Shown here: piece after piece, positions 54,920-64,000 of the stretch
Numbering within the stretch: position 1 is the stretch's first letter
How the letters are laid out: each line of letters begins with the position of its first letter
Origin: Piezodorus guildinii
Taxonomy: Eukaryota; Arthropoda; Insecta; Hemiptera; Pentatomidae
Direction of reading: 5' to 3'
Assembly (NCBI GenBank): GCA_023052935.1
Contig: CM041292.1
Location: 87,589,169 to 87,653,168, forward strand
Length of the DNA: 64,000 nt
Notes under the pieces: model-generated
Database searches by the model: none
Told to the model about the DNA's origin: nothing
The model's input: the letters and a program-made list of their open reading frames with translations, nothing else
Made by a program: the position numbers and the translations under genes

Positions 54920-56100
54920 TAAAAAAAAAATAAATTCTTTATTATCCTGGGACATGTCCCTTTATAATAAAAAATACAGAATTTACAAAATGTGCTTTCC
55001 AATCTTAGAGTAAGTTAAATACATGTTAACAAGTTGATAATTACTTATATAAAATTAGACATATTCAAATAAGAAGAAAACAAAAACAACGAAAAAAAAA
55101 TAATAATCAATTATTTACAATTCTATTCAGCCTGGGTATCCAGTAAATGATTAAATATGCGGGATTTAAAGGTTGAAAGAGAGTTGGAGTGACGGATGGA
55201 AGGAGGGATAGAATTCCACAGGATTGAGGATCGAATGAGAAAGGATCTGTCGAAATGTGCAGTTCGGTGGGCCGTACAGTGTAAATCCGAAGGCCTGGAG
55301 CGTGTACAACGAGGATGGACAGAGGATTTAAATTGAAGGAGGTCAAAAATGTATGATGGACGGCGGGATTGGATAACTTGGTAAAGGAATGACGCTAGGA
55401 AATACTTGCGATGATTGCAAGGGTAAAGCCACTTCAATTCGCCATAAAATTGGGACACGGAGGTGTACCTGGAGACCCCGAAGATAAATCGGACAAAGCA
55501 ATTAATTAAGCGTTTTATTTTTACCTCGAGAACACCATCGTATACTGTACAGCAATAGTCGAAGTGGGGAAATATTAAAGAGGTTACGAGGAGTTTTCGG
55601 GTTTCAAACGGAAATAGGTGACGGAGGGAATATAGTCGCTTTAAGGTTGAAAAGGTTCGACGGGAGATTTCGGAAATATGATTTTTGAAGGATAGTTTGG
55701 TCGAAGGTTACTCCCAGATTTCTGACAGTCGGGTGGAACTTTATAGGATTACTATTTAAGTACAGGGTTGGGATATATGGAATTGTTTTCAGGAGGTGAT
55801 GGGATCCTATTACAATTGTTTTTGTTTTTTCAGCATTAAGTTTTAACTTATTGACTACAGCCCAATGACTTATTCGATTTAAGTCCTCTTGTTGTCTTTT
55901 TGTAGCTGGTAATAAGTCGGAGGGTGGAAAGGAACGGTATTTTTGGAAATCGTCAGCATAGAGGTGGTATTTAGAGTGATGGATAAGGAGAGGGAGGTCA
56001 TTATTGTAAATAGCGAATAGGGTGGGGGATAGAGACGATCCCTGAGGGACACCACAGGATAGAGGCAGGGTTATGGAAGGAGGTTGATCTGACACTACTA
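54920..56100 (-). pseudogene. CR1/L2-like LINE, 3' part
   Basis: Minus-strand 56095-55604 reads ITLPLSCGVPQGSSLSPTLF, then AIYNNDLPL, YHLYADDFQKY (catalytic YADD intact) and LNRISHWAVVNKLKLNAEKT, with a frameshift after VTFDQT. 55458-55123 gives the C-terminus RKYFLASFLYQVIQSRRPSY, then FDRSFLIRSSILWNSIPPSI, RHSNSLSTFKSRIFNHLL, diagnostic of CR1/L2-group pol (ending S...LWN.LP..IR...S...FK..L...L). The 3' UTR runs to 54920 and shares its end with 10455-10570. 5'-truncated, at least two frameshifts. Confidence 0.8.
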
Positions 56101-56629
56101 TTTCGATTTCTTCCTGAAAAAAAAATTGTCAGAGGAAACTGAATAGAATTTCATTGCAAAACCAATATAAAATTGCTTTTTAATACACATTTTTATTGCA
56201 AATATAATTATATAGTTTTGTAAACACTCATATTTTTTACTTTTACTTACCAATACATGAAATGGCTCAAAAATGAAAAATAATAAGAGACTGAAATTTT
56301 ATATTTAAGACAGCTTTATGCTACGGATTTTACAGCAATTTTTTTAACCAAAGTGGAGTAACCGAAAATGCCACTTCATACCATGCGTTTTACACCCTTT
56401 CACTACTTTTTCAAAAACAGGTATAACGATTTTAATTAAATTCACTACAGTGATTAAAATTAAACGGGTAGGTTTTATCCTCATTAGAATACAGAACAGA
56501 ACTTTAATGCGTTTTTTTAATTAATTATTAAAAAGTACTTTTAATTTCGTTGATCTGATATGATTAACTATTTCTTCGTTTTAACATTCATAAGAAAAGA
56601 TATGGAAATATGCATTATGTAAGAATATA

Positions 56630-57099
56630 TTTTTTTTTATATCTTTATTTCTTTATCCACACCTGTTTATACATACATATAACAATCAGTGGATTGTCTG
56701 TCAGAATTACAATAAAAAGTGGCATGTCAGGCATGAGGAAGATGACAATACCCAGTGGTATCTCTTCCGTGGCATGTTTTAATTCAAAAGATTATAGAAG
56801 ATCTCTCATCCATGACCTTTTCAGTCTTCTCCTGATGTTGTGGGGCATATTGGTTGTTGCCATTTGTTCTATGAGAGGGTTGTGATGTCCTAGTAATTTG
56901 TTGTGAAATCGAGAGTAGTGAGTTCGTATGTATTCGCTGACGGTAGGCATGTGTAAATCTGTATGTAAAGTTGTGTTTGAAACATACCAAGGTGCTTACG
57001 TAATTCGTCTAAGTATTTTTGACTGAAAAGTTTGAAGTCTTTGTATATGAGTCTTTTTTGCAGCTCCGAAAATTTGAGAGGCGTATGACCATATTGGTG
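56630..57099 (-). pseudogene. Jockey LINE 3' end (second Jockey family), with TSD
   Basis: Minus-strand translation gives TPIWSYASQIFGAAKKTHIQ, then RLQTFQSKILRRIT, a stop, APWYVSNTTLHTDLHMPTVS, and ends NIRRRLKRSWMRDLL and a stop. It is clearly Jockey but diverged from the family at 44177-48760. The T-run at 56630-56638 is the A-tail. tgtaagaatata occurs at 56618-56629 and 57100-57111, a 12-bp TSD. Confidence 0.85.
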
Positions 57100-57470
57100 T
57101 GTAAGAATATAAATATTAAAACAAACATAAAAAAAAAAAAAAAACATTTTTTTATTATTAAAACACATGTACGGCAATAAGAATGGTAATTTAGGTGAAT
57201 TTTTTAGAAATTAATATGTGAAAATAATAAGTTGTCTGTAATTAATTATGGAGGGACAAAAGACCCATAATTATTATGGTTTTATTTAATAATTTTTGCT
57301 TTTTGATTGTTTCCAAATGTTTTCAAGGGAACTAGATACAATTACCATTAATTAAAACGGCTTAAAAAAACAATCACCCTTTATTTTTCTTCAAAATTAA
57401 AACTCATAAAATTAATATTTATTTATAAAAGAAAGAGGAAGTTGTGTGATGCGCGGACCAGATTTTTATT

Positions 57471-58075
57471 TATATTACTGTGATCAATATTGAGACTATT
57501 TTTTTCTCTTCTCGAGAAAATCACATCATCTGAATTAGCCATGTCCAAATAATTCCAGACAATGAAATTATTGTATTAATAACCAAAAAATAAAATAAAA
57601 TAAATAAAAATAGAAGTGCGCGAATGGATGGTCATGTTTCCATTTATACCGACCGGGAGAAGAGAAGTCAGGGACATATATTAACGGAGGAATAATATAG
57701 AAGGTAATAAAGTAGGTCGGAAGGGCTATTATACTAATGCCACTGACATTATACTAATCCCCGTCCCAGCAATTATTCGCTCAATCTAATGGCCCAAGCC
57801 ACCGTTTTTGCAATTTATTTTCATTTTATTACACCTCATCTGAAATATTATCCCATCCAGTTTAGTTTATTTTCGGGATTAGTCTTCAGATTGGGACATC
57901 TAGGGTTATCACGCAATGAAAATAACGTTTAAGATATATTTAGTAAAAAAATAATGGTAATAAGAACTGGTGTGTAATTCTCAATCATCAGTCTATATCC
58001 CTGTAATGAATAGGTCTCAGAGCGCATGGTATATTGCTTACTACATTATGCCTTTTACAAAGTAAGAACATTTAT
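57471..58075. other. Non-coding sequence
   Basis: 57640-57800 is less AT-rich and includes a tandem-like phrase (attatactaatgccact, attatactaatccccgt). No gene seen. Confidence 0.4.
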
Positions 58076-58480
58076 TTTTACTTTCACTTACTATATATAG
58101 TAAGGGGAAGTATTGCGATCATGAAAATTTTCGAATTCCAGTTTTCAACGGAAATACACGTTTTAGGGTCCCCTGAGTCCAAATAACCAAGTCCCGCAAA
58201 AAGGTCTGTGTGTGTGTGTGTGTGTGTCTGTGGTAACTCCCGGGCGGAAACGGTAAGTTCTATGAAACTGAAATTTCATATTTAAGACAATTATACGCCC
58301 GAGACGTGACAAAACATTTTTCATCAAAATGAGCTTACCAGAAGAAGCACTTTATACCATGCGTTTTGCACCTTTTTTCGATTTCTCTCGAAAACGGTTC
58401 CGACGATCTTGATTAAACTCCCTATATCGATGTATAATTTAATGGGCTTTAATATCATGTATGTTTTATTAGGTTTTATT
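58076..58480 (+). repeat. Repeat family A, 5' part only
   Basis: Best-preserved 5' end: tttttactttcacttac followed by an 18-bp perfect palindrome, cttactatatatagtaag (58087-58104), then attgcgatcatgaaaatttt, a (TG)n at 58207-58226 and the cgaaaacggttccgacgat block. Confidence 0.75.
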
Positions 58481-59434
58481 TTAATGTGATGCATGGTGAT
58501 ATTATCTTATATTATGCTTAAAGTATAAGAACACGAACAGATATCTCTGTTAATTTGAATATATCGGAAAACAATAATTTGTTTTACAATAAATCAGGGC
58601 GGAATAGGTGATTAAGTGGTATATTAGAATAAGTGGTCCTAATTTATTCCATCTTCTATCACGCGTTAAAAACAACAGACAATTTTGTCTTACAGGTGTT
58701 ATTGTGCTGCCTGAATCATAATGAAGTATTACAAAACGAAAGTTCAGATTGTATCGCCTGTTTTAGGATGTGAAAGTTATTTAGTTTTTTTTCTACATTT
58801 TTTGTTTAGTGTATCTGAACGTTGTTTCGGAAACTAGAAAAAAAAAAAGAAAAAGTAACGTACAACGCTATAATTTATAAAGTTACTATAATAAGAGAGG
58901 AACTGTTCTTATTTAAAATCCAAAATTTTAACAAAACTTTTCTAGTATACTTTCATCAAGAACACAATATTGATAGAATATAGACACATTATATACTTAT
59001 TTCAAGATTCGAAATGTAAAGCAATAGAACGCCCATGCAAAATGGAATTTAAATAAACATATAAATAAAAGTTAATTAACTTTTTAAGGTTTCCTACCCT
59101 TATTAAATATGAACTACAACTACTTTTTACTCTTTTCAATATTTCTGGAAAACAATTTTTTTAGTGGAAAAGTGTTCGTGGTGACCCACGATAATGTTAA
59201 GTTCGGACACTAACTGCTTGAGTGTCTATCGATTGGTTCAAGAACTTAACTCTTAACTTAAGTAGAGTCAATAAGAACGATTTTTCACAAAAAAAAATCT
59301 GGTGCGCTCAACACACGCCTCAGGACTGTGAATAGAATCAATACGATTGAGGAGGTGATCATAAAGAAAATATTTGCTAGATCGAGGGTTACACAATTGC
59401 AAATATATTACAGAATAATTGAATGTATAATTTA
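58481..59434. other. Non-coding sequence
   Basis: A family A end in the opposite sense is at 59290-59325 (aatctggtgcgctcaacaca). Otherwise no feature. Confidence 0.4.
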
Positions 59435-60560
59435 TTTTTACTTTCACTTACTATATATAGTAAGGGGTTTTTTAAAGTTTTTACTTTAACTTACTATATT
59501 GCGATCGTGAAAATTTTCGAATTCCAGTTTTCAACGAAAATACACATTTTAGGGTCCCCTAAGTCCAGACAACCAAGTCCCGCAAAAAAGGTCTGTGTGT
59601 CTGTGTTTGTTTATTTATTTAACGTCACTTTATGCTACTATGGCTAATCGGACGATGCTACAGTGGGAGTCCTAAATTTTGCCTATCCAGGTTTTATTAG
59701 GATAGGAATCTTTAACGAGTACCTGACATCACACAGGCTCGGGACCACCTTTTTACGTCCCATCCGAAGGACGGCGTGACTAAGGATTTTTTACTCCCAT
59801 TAAAAAATCCTAGGACCACCTACGGGTTCGAACCCGTGACCTTTGGCATAGGAGGCTGTTACGCTAACCACCCAGCTACAAGTGATCCCTGGTGTGTGTG
59901 TGTGTGTATGTGTGTGTGTGTGGTAACTCCCGGGCGGAAACGGTAAGTCCTATGAAACTAAAATTTCATAATTAAGACAACTATACGCCCGAGACGTTAC
60001 AAAATCTATGATGATAATGATATTACATTTGGGTTTCATTCGGATTAAAATGGTCTGACAGGGCTTAAATGCCGATATTTTACATTTTTTTTTCCTGTAG
60101 AGTACTTTTAATTTTGTAGATTTTATAAAAATAAATATATTATCTTGTTACCACCGATGAAAAACACATGAATATATAAGTTGAATGAATTCGATATCTA
60201 AATAAAGGAGAAAACTGAAAAAATATTTTTTTTAATGCAAATATTTTATTTTGAACATAGCAACAGTAATATACACGTATAATATACCGTTGGAAAGCTA
60301 AAGCTTTTAGAATAAATATTATCTAATGCATAAACTTGTAAAAGTTAATAAAGACTGATGAAAATCCGATAAAACTGATTATTTTAGATAATAATATAGT
60401 AGCTTTTTTAATAAAATACATGTTTCTATATAAATTCAATTTAATCAATTCTTTAATGGTTTCACGTATTTTAATCTTTAACTGTATTAGAAAATCCTTT
60501 CATTGATTTTAAAAAAACGAGGTAAGTGAAAGTCGTGTGTTGCCCGCACCAGATTTTTAC
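59435..60560 (+). repeat. Repeat family A, long member with nested SINE
   Basis: Starts with the same tttttactttcacttac plus palindrome (59447-59464), carries a small local duplication of the start, and ends aggtaagtgaaagtcgtgtg, then ttgcccgcaccagattttt. The S1 SINE at 59607-59889 sits in its (TG)n stretch. Confidence 0.75.
59607..59889 (-). mobile_element. tRNA-derived SINE S1, nested
   Basis: The reverse complement starts gggatcacttgtagctgggt, has box B ggttcgaaccc and ends cataaagtgacgttaaataa. Full length. The surrounding TG-rich target blurs the TSD. Confidence 0.83.
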
Positions 60561-61199
60561 CCATGTATTTATTCATAACGCTTTATTCTGCTCCTCTCCT
60601 TTCGATCAGTACACTCAAATCATTTATGAATGTTGGACAGATTAATAAATGGAACTCAATATTTCAGAGATCGTTTTCATTTAAAGGTGACCCTTCATTT
60701 ATTCCTTCTAGGCGATTATTGTAGCTTTAATGGGTTCCATCAGAGATGTTAATGTAGATTTACTAATAAATCTAAATGGCTCGTCTTATAAAAGTAATCG
60801 ACTTTTTATGACAGTCATCTTTGCTAGGAACGAGAATGTATTACTTCATTAACTTTTATTTCCATTGTTTTAAAGTAAGGCTCTTATATCATTAATAGAA
60901 TTAATTATGCATTTATCGAAGGTGTTTCTATTAATTAAATCTCGTAATTAACTATGGTAATATCAGACTCGAGGCACAATTTCATTTTATAGTATTTTTT
61001 GCATAACAGGAGTAATTGAGAAAAGAGATTATAAAAAACAGGCCAATCTAAAACTCCTCTGTAGCTGACCATAAAAATTAGCCATTACTTACTTTACCTA
61101 TTGACAAGCTTCTACATCATTGCAAAGTTTCACACCCTTAATGTTTGTGTAATAGATTACGAATGATTAGACTATACATTTAACATTTATTTTACTTCT
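60561..61199. other. Non-coding sequence
   Basis: No feature identified. Confidence 0.4.
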
Positions 61200-62361
61200 A
61201 ATTGAAGTTTATGATATAGAGAAACTTTCACGTTTCGAGCTCTTCAGAATCATCATCAGTAGATTCAAAAGAATCGTAGAGGGTGAGAAAATATGATCTT
61301 CTCTTTTGGGTTTATGTTTATGAATTACAAAAAATTTGGTTATTCGATTCCTTATGGAAATTGATATGAAACTGAGACATGAAATTATTTACATAATGAG
61401 AATATATAGTAACTGTTGTTAGGGATTGATAGAGACTACTTGTCTTGACAATGTACTGGTAATATTGTTACAAATATATCAATCTCATTTTAATTTTCAC
61501 TTTCTGTAACGTCATCCGTTAATGATAATATTTTTATTAAAAGACAGAATAGAAAAAAAATAAAATAAAAAACTCTGCCTGGAATGGTATGTAAAATGCC
61601 ATGTGTAAATTGTCCTGCAGTATATATTGCGGAAACAAACTGGTTCTTAAAAGATAAAGTGCATCAAAACAAAAAAGATGTTAAGAATAAAGAAAAATAA
61701 AATAAAAAGACTGCTTTAGCACAACATCTAATTAATAAAGAGCGTGAGTTTGACTTCGAAAACACATTAATAATTAATAAAGAATGCAATAATGGTGGAA
61801 ATTTCCTTAATTATGATAAATAACAGTCTATTTATAGCAAAATCAAGGAATAATTAAAAAAAAAAAAAAATTAAAAGCAATCTAAGGCTCAAAAAATATT
61901 GATTATTGCATAAACTTAAACTCATTACGCTGAAATTTTAAGAAAAATTGATCAATATTAGAATTAAAGTTAATTGAATGTCTTTGTTATTATACATATA
62001 TTGAATAAATTGATATAATGAAATATTTTTCTGAATTTGAAATTACGTGATATTACTTTCAAGTAAATATTAATCTCTTTGGTGATTTTAATTTTTATAA
62101 TTTGGCCGTGAAAACAATTATATAATAAATAAATTAGGGAATGAGGAAATGTAAATTTTAATAAATTATGGAATAATGTATAAAATATTATATTAATTGT
62201 TATCTAATATATTTTGTAAATTAATATAAGACATTCTAAGTAAAGATAATTAAAAAAAATGTTTTCAATATGAATTGTTAAAAGTAAAAGGAATATATTA
62301 CCTTAATATAGATTTAAAAAAAATAAAATAATGAAAGAATAAATAAATAAATAAATGAATA

Positions 62362-62397
<36 letters not shown>

Positions 62398-62600
62398 ATA
62401 TATATTATATATATATAGGAAGATGACAGATTAAGGGTATGTAGGAATATTTATTAAATATTTGTATTAAATATTTAGAAAAACATAATGTTTATTATCA
62501 CTAAATTTATATAAGTGATGTTTTTACGATCCTTGAGAATGTCCTAGGGCTGAAACGTTGGAGATGAAAAAGAAAAAAGTTGTTGAGTGAAAATGTGGAT
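61200..62600 (+). mobile_element. Penelope-like element (PLE) remnant
   Basis: A GIY-YIG-type fragment (61575-61845) is flanked by two hammerhead-like strings in opposite orientation: minus at 61227-61264 (ctgatgatgattctg, loop, gagctcgaaacgtg) and plus at 62528-62566 (gatccttgagaatgtcc, agggctgaaacgttgg). PLEs have GIY-YIG at the C-terminus and hammerhead motifs in their terminal repeats, with a piece often inverted. Both motifs carry changes at conserved sites, and no RT is recognisable. An (ATAT)n lies at 62379-62418. Confidence 0.6.
61575..61845 (+). pseudogene. PLE GIY-YIG endonuclease fragment
   Basis: Reads VCKMPCVNCPAVYIAETNWF, then LKDKVHQNKKDVKN, a stop, then KKTALAQHLINKEREFDFEN and TLIINKEC. 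This matches the Penelope pattern (V-YKI-PC..C...YIGET-R.L..R..EH......ALA.H....-H.FDF..T.I). YIG is YIA, and the Arg and His of the active region are replaced, so it is inactive. Confidence 0.7.
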
Positions 62601-63564
62601 CATATTTATTTTTTTTAATACCTATAATTAAAATAATTCACTGAAAAAATAAATACATATAAATGTTTTTTTTTAATATTTTCATTAATAATTAGGGCTT
62701 ATAGGTTTCTTATCTTTTTTTAATTGTTAAAATTCTTTAATCATCATAATTGTACCTAAGCAATGATGCACACTTTCGTATTTATCAGTTATGTCCGTTT
62801 TACATTTATGTAAAAATACGTAACCTGTACTTAACCTTTTTTTTATCCAACCTAAACCTTTTTGTAGCCTGTATATAATTGGTTGTTTTTATATGTACTA
62901 CTAAGCAGCAGATTTCGAGGCATAATCAACTTCACTTGTATTTGCTATTATACCTACTTGAATTAAATTATTTTGATAGGATAAGTGTGATGACATCTCA
63001 AAAGTTCATCGTACGATCTTTTCCTTAAGTGATGTCTTTCCCAAGGGACCCAAATTACCGGAGTTTCACTTGGCTGTTGTGACGGATCCGAATGGTGATA
63101 TATGACCGCTATAAGCCGCTGTTGGATGGGAAGCGTTGGCTAACCCTTGTGGTCCCTGCTGCTTCTGGTTAGGGCCAATATTTGGTTTGTCATTAGCCTT
63201 CCTATAATCAACGCAGAGCGAGGCGATGGTTCACTATCATTATCGGAAGGTTGGTTAAATCCTCGTAACTTGTCATATGTCAGTTATGGTGGCCTCATTC
63301 CCACAAGTTCTCCAATGAAGAAATTTATTTTACGAGGAAAGAGATTTAAACTGAGGAAATGGTCATTTATTAAACCAGCTGAACAGGTGTCATCGATTCT
63401 GTTCTTGATCGTGATCTATTATGACTCATTGAAACACAAAAAGGGCCAAATGGCTGTGGTGGATGCTCATTGATAGAAAAGGTGGAACGTTTCATTACAC
63501 CCTCTGAAATAAACAATTAGAAACATTATAGCTAATATAAAGCTCTTAAACATATACTAAATAC
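62601..63564. other. Unclassified sequence; GC-richer block at 63000-63480
   Basis: 63040-63480 stands out by composition. It has an open frame at 63147-63473 (WSLLLLVRANIWFVISLPII, then GWLNPRNLSYVSYGGL and FILRGKRFKLRKWSFIKPAE), and ends tggtggatgctcattgatag. It could be part of a LINE upstream region or an unknown gene. No family recognised. Confidence 0.3.
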
Positions 63565-64000
63565 TTAAACCAAATTACCTTTACCCTTCTTCGCAAATCA
63601 ATGACCTCCTGTCCCACTGTATCCTTTAATAACAACCTCACTCATTCGGGTAGAACAAATCCAATACCTAGAACTCTATCTTGACTAATTTCTTGCTTGT
63701 AATCCTTATACAAGACTTGAACGACAAGAAACTTCTCGTAGATACCAATTACTGCAACACTTACTTAACAAACGTTCAATACATCCACTCTATTACAAAA
63801 AGCTTATTTATGTTACCGTTATCAGGCCCATCTTGACATATGGAATCGAGCTTTGGGGCTCTATTAAAACATTTAATTCCTTCCACATCCAATCCAAAAT
63901 CCTAAATGCTGCTTACTTCGTCACAAATAAAATCATCCATAAAGACCTTAACATCCCATTCGTTGCAGACCTATCTCGTATCAGATATACCACTTTTAAT
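63565..64000 (+). pseudogene. Jockey LINE fragment, runs off the window
   Basis: Broken frames give IRVEQIQYLELYLD, then NPYTRLERQETSRRYQLLQH, IRPILTYGIELWGS and YFVTNKIIHKDLNIPFVADL, the same family as 5469-6440 and 39228-39656. Stops are present. The 3' end lies beyond the window. Confidence 0.75.

Larger units (their letters stand above)
53446..57470 (+). repeat. Repeat family A member(s) broken up by nested insertions
   Basis: 5'-part text at 53456-53560 (agtattacaatcat, then tttttaacggaacacgtttt), interior text at 54770-54910 (gttaatggagaatggtgaaa) and 56270-56490 (accgaaaatgccacttcata), and a 3' end at 57437-57470 (gaagttgtgtgatgcgcgg, accagattttt). Between them lie a Helitron remnant, a CR1-like LINE and a Jockey fragment. 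It may be one or two original copies. Confidence 0.5.

Noticed and set aside
56610..56885. A plus-strand 91-codon frame with a hydrophobic N-terminus
   Set aside because: It is antisense to the Jockey fragment at 56630-57099.

Overview
The window is AT-rich, intron-rich animal nuclear DNA, almost certainly from an insect or close arthropod relative. The evidence is spliced exons of a basement-membrane laminin gamma (LanB2-type) gene, metazoan LINE clades (Jockey, LOA, I, CR1/L2-like, RTE-like), a mariner and a Tc1 element, tRNA-derived SINEs, Helitron and Penelope-like (PLE) remnants, and no operon-like gene packing. I cannot name the order.

Host genes. Four exons on the + strand (6996-7113, 17618-17801, 22427-22557, 33750-33940) join in phase to encode the second half of the laminin N-terminal (LN) domain and the first laminin EGF-like repeat. 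No earlier or later laminin exon could be found, so this is the 5' part of a gene with very large introns. Two small single-exon ORFs with signal peptides (1481-1825 and 11010-11306) lie on the same strand, one in or upstream of the first visible intron and one inside the next. They share a similar layout and may be diverged paralogues of an undescribed secreted family. Weaker ORF or exon candidates on the minus strand are at 43134-43327, 49932-50117 and 52713-53028.

Layout of mobile DNA. 1-7 kb: a short TIR element, an I-type LINE tail and head-to-head Jockey ends. 7-12 kb: a SINE with target-site duplication (TSD), an I-like RNase H fragment and a mariner with perfect TIRs but a deleted transposase. 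12.3-16.7 kb: a gag-only LTR retroelement whose 5' LTR is split by a foldback element with arms of tandem 21-bp repeats; that element carries a copy of a junction from inside the same LTR element. 17.9-20.3 kb: a 2.45-kb palindrome centred on two opposed hammerhead-ribozyme-like motifs. 21.5 kb: a second SINE family. 22.8-24.4 kb: another foldback element. 25.0-29.5 kb: a Tc1 element with IR/DR ends that holds a LOA LINE. 31.6-33 kb and 37 kb: RTE remnants. 34.2-36.8 kb: an I-clade LINE. 38.5-49.8 kb: duplicated non-coding blocks, an unclassified repeat family and an intact full-length Jockey (44177-48760). 50-61 kb: SINEs, a pogo-like fragment, a Helitron remnant, a CR1-like LINE and further nested copies of the unclassified family. 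61.2-62.6 kb: a PLE remnant with a GIY-YIG endonuclease. The window ends inside a Jockey fragment.

Overall this is a host gene whose introns have been inflated by nested insertions. The most unusual items are the paired hammerhead-like motifs at a palindrome centre, the foldback element with satellite arms and captured DNA, the unclassified repeat family with an 18-bp palindrome near its 5' end, and the two intronic secreted-protein ORFs. All calls come from reading the sequence; no database search was run.
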